This document shows, piece by piece, positions 13,845 to 21,045 of a stretch of DNA of 26,772 bases. Each line of letters starts with the position of its first letter. Position 1 is the stretch's first letter. A model generated the notes under the pieces. It was not told where the DNA came from and ran no database searches. It saw nothing but the letters and a program-made list of their open reading frames with translations. Source of the stretch: Geobacter sp. Lineage in GTDB: Bacteria > Desulfobacterota > Desulfuromonadia > Geobacterales > Geobacteraceae. The stretch covers positions 1 through 26,772 of the forward strand of contig DNJC01000075.1 of the NCBI GenBank assembly GCA_003490025.1. Direction: 5' to 3'. The position numbers and the translations under genes were made by a program.

Positions 13845-14744
13845 ATGACTAAAAGATCGGTACCAAAAAAGCTGTTCGTTTTGTCTGCATTGACGGGATT
13901 CTTGCTCTCACTGGGGGCGCTCGCCTTTGCTGTTGACGGGGGGCAGGTCCAGGGCGAGAAGTGCAAGGATTGCCACGCCGCGACGGTTGATGCCTTTGCC
14001 GGCAACGTCCACTCGAAGGCGGGCGCCTACGGTTTTGCCGGGGCCGGCTGCGAATCGTGTCACGGCGCCGCAACGGCTCATGCCGCCTCCGGCGACCCCG
14101 CAGCTATCAGCAACCCCGCCAAGGTAGACGTCGAAGCTGCTTCGGCCGGTTGCCTGAACTGCCACTCCAAGGGTAAAGGGCTCACTTTGTGGCACGGGAG
14201 CATCCATGAGGCCCAGAAGCTTGCCTGCGTGGCCTGCCACAAGATCCACGGCGGCAACGACAAGCTCCTCGCCAAGAAGACGGAAACCGAACTCTGCATC
14301 TCCTGCCACACCGACGTCCGCGCAGACATGTTCAAGCGCTCGAAGCATCCGATGCGCGACAGTTCCTCCCCTTCAGGCGAAGGGAAGATGACCTGCTCCT
14401 CCTGCCACAACGTGCATGGCGCCAAGGGCGAGAAACTGATCAGCGCCAACTCCTTCAACGACAAATGCTACGAGTGCCACCAGGAGAAAAAGGCTCCGCT
14501 GCTCTGGGAACATTCCCCGGTGAAGGAAGACTGCATGACCTGCCATACCCCGCACGGCTCCTCCAACGACAAGATGCTGGTCGCCAAGGTGCCCCGTCTC
14601 TGCCAGCAGTGCCATATGCAGGGACGCCACCAGACAGGCGCGCTGGGACCCAACTCCACCTACGCGGTCAACCGTGGTTGCCTGAACTGCCACTCGCAGA
14701 TCCACGGCACGAACAACCCGTCCGGTACGGTGCTTCAGCGTTAA
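13845..14744 (+). CDS. Decaheme c-type cytochrome, DmsE/MtrA family
   Basis: A 299-residue periplasmic multiheme cytochrome. A signal peptide (KKLFVLSALTGFLLSLGALAFA) precedes ten CXXCH heme sites: CKDCH, CESCH, CLNCH, CVACH, CISCH, CSSCH, CYECH, CMTCH, CQQCH and CLNCH, with many extra His residues for bis-His ligation. Number and spacing fit the DmsE/MtrA/PioA type, which inserts into an MtrB-like porin to carry electrons across the outer membrane; the porin gene follows 31 nt later. AAAGGAG stands 9 nt before the ATG. An in-frame upstream extension to 13719 has no ribosome site and would spoil the signal peptide. Direction of electron flow cannot be read from sequence. Confidence 0.93.
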   Translation: MTKRSVPKKLFVLSALTGFLLSLGALAFAVDGGQVQGEKCKDCHAATVDAFAGNVHSKAGAYGFAGAGCESCHGAATAHAASGDPAAISNPAKVDVEAASAGCLNCHSKGKGLTLWHGSIHEAQKLACVACHKIHGGNDKLLAKKTETELCISCHTDVRADMFKRSKHPMRDSSSPSGEGKMTCSSCHNVHGAKGEKLISANSFNDKCYECHQEKKAPLLWEHSPVKEDCMTCHTPHGSSNDKMLVAKVPRLCQQCHMQGRHQTGALGPNSTYAVNRGCLNCHSQIHGTNNPSGTVLQR

Positions 14745-14775
14745 GGGACATGACATTTAAAAAGGAGGAGGAACG

Positions 14776-17241
14776 ATGATGAAGCGGAATAGCAACTTTA
14801 CACATACGGCCCTAGCGGTGCTGGTCACCGGCATGGCTTGCAGCACAGTGCTCGCGGAGACGGGCAAGGTGAATATCAGCGGAGAAGTCAACGCCGGCGT
14901 GCAGCAGACCAAGGTCGACGGCTTCCCCGACAAATTTCAGGAGTACCGGGATCTTCAGGAAGGAGTCCGGGTCAACGACTTCCGCCTGAAGGTGGACGGC
15001 GTCGACTCTCCTTACTACCTCGACCTGAAGGCGAAGAACCTGGTCCAGGACGACGAGTATTACCGCGTGAAGGGAGGGGTTCACGGCAAGTACAACTTCG
15101 GCCTCTTCTATGACAAGACCCCGCACAACTTCAGCAGCGGCAGGCTGCTTCTGAACCATTTGGGCGGAGGAAGGTACGGCATAGCCGACGTCATTCAATC
15201 CAACCTGCAGGCCGAGGAAGTATTGCGGTCAGACCGTACCCCGACCGCCACAGGGACGCCGGCTATAATCAACCCGGCGGATGCCGCGAACATGGCTCTC
15301 GATGCCGACATGGTCAACATCGTGAACAACCTGTACCGCGATTCCGCCAACACGGTGAAGTACGGGCTCAAGAGGAGCAAGACCGGGTTCAACTTCGACT
15401 TCGCCCCCGTCGAAGATGTAAAGGTGTGGACCAAGGTGAACAGCGAGAAGCGCACCGGCACCAGGCGCATCAACCAGGGAACCTACGAGAGGTACACGGC
15501 CGGCTCCGGCGCCACCCACCTCACCGACTACTTCCTGGTAGCGGGGGTCGAACTCCCGGAGGTGATCGACTACCGCACCACCACGATAAGCGTCGGTACC
15601 GGCATCTACAAGAAGAAGTGGCTGGCGGACGCCGAGTACACCTTCACCGACTTCGAGAACAAGGTCGGCTCACTGGTGTGGGACAACCCGTTCAGGTTGA
15701 CCTCGGCGCAGGCCTCCGCGGCCGACAACACCACTACCGCCTTGGGCTCCAACGGCTTCAACCGCGGGCGCTCGGCGCTTGGCCAGATCACCCTTACGCC
15801 AGACAGCAAGTCCCATGACGTAAACCTGAGCGGCTCCGTCGAACTGCCGCTGCACAGCAGGTTCACCGGCAATGTAAGCTACGGATGGGTGACCCAGGAT
15901 GAATCCTTCGATCCTTACACCCTGAACACCGCGATCGGCACAAGCTTCCCCGGCGCGCTCGCGCCGTTCGCTGCCGGACTGGCCCTGCCGCAGAACAGCC
16001 TGAACGGGAAGGTCGCCACCTTGTTCCAGAGCTACCAGCTGACCAGCAAGCCGACCGAGTCGCTGGCTGTGACCGCCCGCTACCGCTACTATGACTACGA
16101 CAACAAATCCGACAACATCAGCTTCCCCGGTTACGCCGCGTTCGGCGATTCCTTTTGGCGAACCGAAAGAGCCGACGTAAGCTCCAGCCTTACAGACATT
16201 CCGGTGCGCAACGAGGCCCTTTCCTACACCCGCCAGAACGCTGAAATAGCCGTGGACTACCATCTTTTCAAGCCTCTGACCCTGATGGTGGAGGGGTTCT
16301 GGGAGGATTGGGATCGTGAGCAGCTGCGCATCGACGGCACCACCGAGTTCGGCGCAGGGGGCGGATTCGTCTACCAGCCGACCAGGACCGCGAAACTCAA
16401 GGGTAACTACCGTTACTCGCACCGCACCGTTGACGGCTACAAGCCGGGCAACAGCAGCGAGAACCCGGAGGCGATCGGGCTTCAGAACTACGACTGGGCC
16501 GAAAGGACCCGTCAGAAGGCTGACCTCAGACTTCAGACGACGCCGATCCAGGCAGTCACCGTGGGGCTTTCCGGGCGGTATCTCAAAGACGAGTTCGGGG
16601 GCGACAACAGGTTCGGGCTCAAGCAGAACGACAGCCTGACCGGCGGCATCGACGTCAACTACGCAGTCACCGATGCAGTCTCGCTGTACGCAAGCTACGC
16701 CAAAGACTACCGTAAAGGTTTCATGCAGTCGGCGGCCAAGGACGACGTCTTTAACGCTGCCTCCGCCATCGACGACGCCTTCACGACCGGCGCCGCAGGG
16801 GGCAACTTCAACCCGCTCAACTACTGGAACTCCAGCATCTACGAGAAGGTCGACACGGTCGGTCTGGGCTTTAGCCTCCAGGTGATTCCGGAGAAGCTCA
16901 CCCTGAACACCAGCTACAACGTCTCTTACAGCAAGACGGACATCAACACCTACAACCCCAACGGGATCCCCAAACTGACCAACGCCACCGCCCAGGATTT
17001 CGGCACCATCACCAACAAGTACCAGGAAGTGAAGGCGGACCTCGGCTATAACTTCACCAAGAACATGAAGGTGGGCGTTACCTATCTGTACGAACTGTTC
17101 ATGCAGGACGACTTCAGCAACACCGGGACCTACACGGCCGGCAGCACTTACGAGAACAGCACCAAGTACCTCTATACCGGCGCCAACAACTACAGCTACG
17201 ACGCACACGTGGTCGGCGCCTACCTGAACTACAAGTTCTAG
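14776..17241 (+). CDS. MtrB/PioB family outer-membrane beta-barrel porin
   Basis: An 821-residue outer-membrane protein. A signal peptide (about residues 1-27, ending STVLA) is followed by alternating amphipathic beta strands to the end, with the terminal residue Phe (GAYLNYKF), the outer-membrane insertion signal. Size and pairing with a decaheme cytochrome match the MtrB/PioB family, in which a large barrel sheathes the cytochrome. I see no N-terminal CXXC pair in the mature part, which Shewanella MtrB has. AAAGGAGGAGG precedes the tandem ATG codons at 14776 and 14779; either could be used. A terminator follows at once. No outer-surface MtrC-like decaheme lipoprotein gene is adjacent. Confidence 0.9.
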   Translation: MMKRNSNFTHTALAVLVTGMACSTVLAETGKVNISGEVNAGVQQTKVDGFPDKFQEYRDLQEGVRVNDFRLKVDGVDSPYYLDLKAKNLVQDDEYYRVKGGVHGKYNFGLFYDKTPHNFSSGRLLLNHLGGGRYGIADVIQSNLQAEEVLRSDRTPTATGTPAIINPADAANMALDADMVNIVNNLYRDSANTVKYGLKRSKTGFNFDFAPVEDVKVWTKVNSEKRTGTRRINQGTYERYTAGSGATHLTDYFLVAGVELPEVIDYRTTTISVGTGIYKKKWLADAEYTFTDFENKVGSLVWDNPFRLTSAQASAADNTTTALGSNGFNRGRSALGQITLTPDSKSHDVNLSGSVELPLHSRFTGNVSYGWVTQDESFDPYTLNTAIGTSFPGALAPFAAGLALPQNSLNGKVATLFQSYQLTSKPTESLAVTARYRYYDYDNKSDNISFPGYAAFGDSFWRTERADVSSSLTDIPVRNEALSYTRQNAEIAVDYHLFKPLTLMVEGFWEDWDREQLRIDGTTEFGAGGGFVYQPTRTAKLKGNYRYSHRTVDGYKPGNSSENPEAIGLQNYDWAERTRQKADLRLQTTPIQAVTVGLSGRYLKDEFGGDNRFGLKQNDSLTGGIDVNYAVTDAVSLYASYAKDYRKGFMQSAAKDDVFNAASAIDDAFTTGAAGGNFNPLNYWNSSIYEKVDTVGLGFSLQVIPEKLTLNTSYNVSYSKTDINTYNPNGIPKLTNATAQDFGTITNKYQEVKADLGYNFTKNMKVGVTYLYELFMQDDFSNTGTYTAGSTYENSTKYLYTGANNYSYDAHVVGAYLNYKF

Positions 17242-17264
17242 AACACTACTCCCAGGATGGTATC

Positions 17265-17294
17265 GGGGCGCCGGCAACGGCGCCCCATTTTTTT
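17265..17294 (+). terminator. Rho-independent terminator after the porin gene
   Basis: A perfect 9-bp GC-rich stem (GGGGCGCCG with CGGCGCCCC) with a GCAA tetraloop is followed by A and seven Ts, 23 nt after the stop codon. It closes the two-gene cytochrome/porin operon. Confidence 0.92.
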
Positions 17295-17338
17295 GAGCTG
17301 CTGTTTCCTCCGCACCCCTCCAGATCGACCGCGATTCG

Positions 17339-17366
17339 TTGTAAATTCTAATTGAAATCATATAAT
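17339..17366 (+). promoter_or_regulatory. Sigma-70 type promoter of the chemosensory operon
   Basis: TTGTAA is followed after 16 bp by a perfect TATAAT in an AT-rich stretch, about 77 bp upstream of the first CheW start. It lies right behind the porin terminator. No sigma-28 flagellar promoter was seen, so the operon is probably not part of the flagellar regulon. Confidence 0.6.
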
Positions 17367-17442
17367 CTATGGGTTCGCTGCTGCGGGCTCAAGAGCAGTC
17401 TGTACTTTCGCGAGCCGATCTCCCATTAAAGTAGGAGGGCTG

Positions 17443-17865
17443 GTGCATCAATTACTGGTACTGCGCCTTTACGACCGGCGCTATGCGCTGCGGCTTCTGG
17501 ATGTGGAGCGGGTGCTGCATATGGTCGAGATAACGCCGCTTCCGGGTGCGCCACCTGAGGTGCTTGGGGTGATCAACATCCAGGGAGAGGTCACCTCCGT
17601 GATAGACCTGCGACGCTGCTGTACGCTGCCGCCGCTCGAGGTGGGGCCGGAACAGGTGCTGGTGCTGGTCCGGCGCGGAGGGGGGATAGTGGCCCTTGCG
17701 GCGGATTGGGTAGAGGTGACTGTCGGCTGGCAGGAGGAAGGGGTCGTCCCGGCCGACGAGATTCAGCCTGCTCCACCATTCCTCGAGGGGATGGCGAAGC
17801 TCGCGGATGGCCTGGTGCCGGTCCTGGACCTGGACCGGCTGCTGCACGACATTCTTCCCCCCTGA
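17443..17865 (+). CDS. cheW: CheW-like coupling protein (first)
   Basis: A 140-residue single CheW domain. It starts LLVLRLYDRRYALRLLDVERVLHMVEITPLPGAPPEVLGVINIQGEVTSVIDLR, the classic CheW pattern in which the GVINIQG turn contacts receptors and CheA. The start is GTG, with TAGGAGGG 6-7 nt upstream. It is the first gene of an operon that also holds a second CheW, a receptor and a CheA hybrid. Two CheW proteins with one receptor and one hybrid CheA recall Wsp-type systems (WspB and WspD). Confidence 0.88.
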   Translation: MHQLLVLRLYDRRYALRLLDVERVLHMVEITPLPGAPPEVLGVINIQGEVTSVIDLRRCCTLPPLEVGPEQVLVLVRRGGGIVALAADWVEVTVGWQEEGVVPADEIQPAPPFLEGMAKLADGLVPVLDLDRLLHDILPP

Positions 17866-17986
17866 ATCCGGCACCCTGTGCCAAAGGGCGAGGCGTTCCT
17901 TCTGCTTTTCGGGAACTTTCTCCCCTGTGAAGAGGTCCTGCGCGGTGCGCGGTGCGTAAAGGCAAAAGGGTTCGTTAGAGAGTGCG

Positions 17987-18565
17987 ATGGGCGACGACAA
18001 AAACGAAATAACGCCTCCCGGCGTGGAACTTCAGGCGGCGGAGCCGGAACAGACGCGGGAGCAGCGCGGCAAGATCCTGCATGATCGCGCGCAGCGCCTG
18101 GCGCTGGAGCGGAAGGTGGAGGAGCCCGGGGAGAGGATCGAGGTGGTCGAGTTCCTCCTTGGCACGGAACGCTTTGGCGTGGAGACCTCCTTTGTCCGGG
18201 AGGTCCATCCGCTCAGGGGGCTGACCCCGCTCCCCTGCGTCCCCCCCTTCGTCCTGGGGCTGATGAACCTGCGCGGCGCCATCCTGTCGGTGGTTGATCT
18301 TAGGAGTTTCTTCGAGACGGGGAGGGAGGAGGTGGCCGAGTCGAGCAAGGTGATCGTCCTGCGCCTGGCGGCGATGGAGTTCGGCATCCTGGCGCAGGCG
18401 GTACTCGGCGTACGGGCCTTGAACGCGGCAGATCTGCAGCCCCCTCTCCCGTCCATGACGGGCGCGCGGTCCGAGTTCCTCAGGGGGATGGCCGGGCGCC
18501 TGCTCCTGCTTGATGCGGCGAAACTCCTTTCCGACCGAAGGCTCGTGGTGCACGAAGAGGCGTGA
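17987..18565 (+). CDS. cheW: CheW-like coupling protein (second, N-terminally extended)
   Basis: A 192-residue protein with an N-terminal extension of about 50 residues, charged and Glu-rich, containing ILHDRAQRLALE, a short helix also seen at the N-terminus of other alternative-pathway CheW proteins. The CheW domain (about 51-185) has VVEFLLGTERFGVETSFVREVHPLRGLTPLPCVPPFVLGLMNLRGAILSVVDLR in pieces matching the family. The ribosome site is weak (AGAGAG), so the exact start is less sure. A 121-nt gap with no recognised signal precedes it. It ends 46 nt before the receptor gene. Confidence 0.87.
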   Translation: MGDDKNEITPPGVELQAAEPEQTREQRGKILHDRAQRLALERKVEEPGERIEVVEFLLGTERFGVETSFVREVHPLRGLTPLPCVPPFVLGLMNLRGAILSVVDLRSFFETGREEVAESSKVIVLRLAAMEFGILAQAVLGVRALNAADLQPPLPSMTGARSEFLRGMAGRLLLLDAAKLLSDRRLVVHEEA

Positions 18566-18611
18566 TGGCGGGGTGGTCAGTGGCTGTTGGTATCCCTACA
18601 GGGGGTGTTTC

Positions 18612-21011
18612 ATGGGATGGTTTGGACACGGTTCGGGAAGCAAGGGCTTTTCTGAAAGGCAGTGGGAACGGTACGCCAGGAGCCTCATGGAGGCGAACCT
18701 CGACCCGATGGTCAGCATCGCCCCCAACGGCAGGGTAGCCGACGCCAACGAAGCCGCCGCTCGGAGCACCGGCTTGTCGAGGGAACAGCTGATAGGAACC
18801 GACTTCGGTGACTGCTTCACCAACGCTGAGGCGGCGAGGCAGGCCTACCGCCAGGCGCTGGAGGGGGGGCAGGTGAGCGACCAGCCCCTCACGATCCACG
18901 CCAGGGACGGCAGGCTGACCGACGTGCTCTACAGCGCCTCGATGTTCCGGGACAGCGACGGGACCCAGCTCGGCGTGCTGGTTACGGCGAGGGACGTCAC
19001 GGAACGGAAGAAGGCCGAGGAGAAATTCCGGGCCCTTCTGGAAAGCGCCCCGGACGCCATAGTGATAGTGAATCCCCAGGGGACCATCGTCCTGGTGAAC
19101 GCCCAGGCGGAGCGGCTCTTCGGCTACGGCAGGGAAGAGATGCTGGGGAACAAGGTGGAAATGCTGGTCCCCGAGAGGTACCGGGAGCGCCATCCCGGCC
19201 ACCGCGCCAGCTATTATTCCGATCCGCGGCTGCGCCCAATGGGAGCGGGGCTCGAGCTGTTCTCCGTCAGGAAGGACGGGAGCGAGTTCCCGGTCGAGAT
19301 CAGCCTGAGTCCGCTGCAGATGGACGAGGGGCTCCTGGTGATAGCGTCGATCAGGGACGCCACGGCGAGCAAGAGAGGGGAGACGAAATTCCGGGGCCTC
19401 CTGGAGAGCGCGCCCGACGCGATGGTCATCGTCAACCGGGAAGGGAACATCGCCATTGCCAACGCCCAGAGCGAGCGGCTGTTCGGCTATCCCCGCTCCG
19501 AAATGATCGGCAAGCAGATCGAACTCCTGGTCCCCGAGCGTTTCCGCGAACGGCACCCGGCGCACCGCGCCGACTACTTCAAGGACCCGCGGGTGCGGCC
19601 GATGGGGGCGGGCCTGGTCCTGTTCGGGCGCAAGTGCGACGGGAGCGAGTTCCCCGTGGAGATCAGCCTGAGCCCGCTGCAGGCGGAGGAAGGGATCCTG
19701 GTTATAGCGGCGATCCGGGACATCAGCGAGCAGAAGCAGGCGGCGCTCTACACCAGGAGCCTGATCGAGGCAAGCATCGACCCGCTTCTGGCCATCACCC
19801 CGGAGGGGAAGGTGTCGGACGTGAACGAGGCGGTGGTCAGGGTGACCGGGGTCGCGCGCGAGGCGCTGGTCGGCTCCGATTTTTCCTGCTACTTCACGGA
19901 CCTCGAAGAGGCGCGGCAGGGGTACCGGAAGGTATTCCAGGAGGGATCGGTCACCGATTACCCGCTGACCATACGGCATCGCGAGGGAAGGGAGACCGAC
20001 GTGCTCCTGAACGCCTCCGTGTACAAGGACGTGCACGGCGCGGTGCTCGGCGCCTTCGCGGCGGCGCGCGATGTCACCCAGAGAAAGCGGATCACGCAGG
20101 AGCTGACCGAGCTGAACCGCACCCTCGAACAGCGCGTCGCGGAGAGGACCCAGAAACTCTTGAGCCAGAACCAGGAGATCCTCGAGGCCGCCGGGATACT
20201 GGCCTCGTCGTCCGGGCAGATCATGACGCTCATGACCCAGATAGCAACCGGGGCTGCGGAGACGGCGGCGGCGGTGAGCGAGACCACCACGGTGGTCGAA
20301 GAGGTGAAGATGACCGGGCAGGTCTCCAGCCAGAAGGCGCGCAAGGTATCCGAGGTGGCCCAGAAGGCGGTGGCGGTGGCGAAGACCGGGCGAAAGGCGG
20401 TCGACGAGTCGGTGACGGGGATGGGGCACATCCAGGACCAGGTCTCCTCGATAGCGGACAGCATCATGAGACTCTCCGAGCAGAGCCAGGCGATAGGCGA
20501 GATCATCGCGACGGTGAAGGACCTGGCGGAGCAGTCGAACCTTTTGGCGGTGAACGCCGCCATCGAGGCCGCCAAGGCGGGCGAGCAGGGTAAGGGGTTC
20601 GCCGTGGTGGCGCAGGAGGTGAAGAGTCTCGCCGAGCAGTCCAGGGAGGCGACCGCCCAGGTGCGCTCGATACTGAACGACATCCAGAAGGCGACCAACG
20701 CTGCGGTGCTTGCCACGGAGCAGGGGAATCAGGCGGTCGGCGTGGGGGTGCGGCAGTCGAGGGAGGCGGGCGAGGCGATCCGGCAGATGGGAGAGAGCAT
20801 CGAGGAGGCGGCCCAGGCTGCGGTGCAGATCGTCGCATCCAGCCAGGAGCAGACCACCGGCATGGACCAGGTCGTCATGGCGATGTCCAACATAAAGCAG
20901 GCGAGCGAGGAGAACGTTTCAGGAATGAAGCAGGTGGAGCAAACCCTGCAGAACCTGCACGATCTCGGGCAGAAGCTGAAGCAGTTGGTGGAGCAGTATA
21001 AGACCGATTGA
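18612..21011 (+). CDS. Soluble methyl-accepting chemotaxis protein with four PAS domains
   Basis: A 799-residue cytoplasmic receptor with no membrane helix and no HAMP. PAS domains lie at about residues 18-135, 137-257, 258-376 and 377-497, then a coiled coil (QELTELNRTLEQRVAERTQKL) and a signalling domain to about 790. The CheA/CheW-contacting tip is EQSNLLAVNAAIEAAKAGEQ near residues 638-657. PAS 1 resembles PAS 4, and PAS 2 resembles PAS 3, giving an A-B-B-A order. No C-terminal NWETF-like CheR tether is present. The frame is open to 18510, but AGGGGGTG lies 7-8 nt before the ATG at 18612. Ligand or cofactor cannot be read. It probably senses a cytosolic signal and feeds the hybrid CheA next to it. 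Confidence 0.92.
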   Translation: MGWFGHGSGSKGFSERQWERYARSLMEANLDPMVSIAPNGRVADANEAAARSTGLSREQLIGTDFGDCFTNAEAARQAYRQALEGGQVSDQPLTIHARDGRLTDVLYSASMFRDSDGTQLGVLVTARDVTERKKAEEKFRALLESAPDAIVIVNPQGTIVLVNAQAERLFGYGREEMLGNKVEMLVPERYRERHPGHRASYYSDPRLRPMGAGLELFSVRKDGSEFPVEISLSPLQMDEGLLVIASIRDATASKRGETKFRGLLESAPDAMVIVNREGNIAIANAQSERLFGYPRSEMIGKQIELLVPERFRERHPAHRADYFKDPRVRPMGAGLVLFGRKCDGSEFPVEISLSPLQAEEGILVIAAIRDISEQKQAALYTRSLIEASIDPLLAITPEGKVSDVNEAVVRVTGVAREALVGSDFSCYFTDLEEARQGYRKVFQEGSVTDYPLTIRHREGRETDVLLNASVYKDVHGAVLGAFAAARDVTQRKRITQELTELNRTLEQRVAERTQKLLSQNQEILEAAGILASSSGQIMTLMTQIATGAAETAAAVSETTTVVEEVKMTGQVSSQKARKVSEVAQKAVAVAKTGRKAVDESVTGMGHIQDQVSSIADSIMRLSEQSQAIGEIIATVKDLAEQSNLLAVNAAIEAAKAGEQGKGFAVVAQEVKSLAEQSREATAQVRSILNDIQKATNAAVLATEQGNQAVGVGVRQSREAGEAIRQMGESIEEAAQAAVQIVASSQEQTTGMDQVVMAMSNIKQASEENVSGMKQVEQTLQNLHDLGQKLKQLVEQYKTD

Positions 21012-21045
21012 TCGGACCGATCCGACCGATCACCGGAGCACCTAA

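Noticed and set aside
13780..13846. Small leader ORF starting GTG after GGAGGAGG and ending TGATG at the cytochrome start
   Set aside because: The frame is open for about 21 codons, but the spacing from ribosome site to GTG is only about 2 nt and the peptide (VATLAVPWQQG...) has no recognisable character.
15670..17361. Long minus-strand open frame of 563 codons
   Set aside because: It is antisense to the porin and runs through the strong terminator at 17265-17294.
18480..20429. Long minus-strand open frame of 649 codons
   Set aside because: It is antisense to the PAS receptor. Its apparent internal repeats only mirror the duplicated PAS domains.
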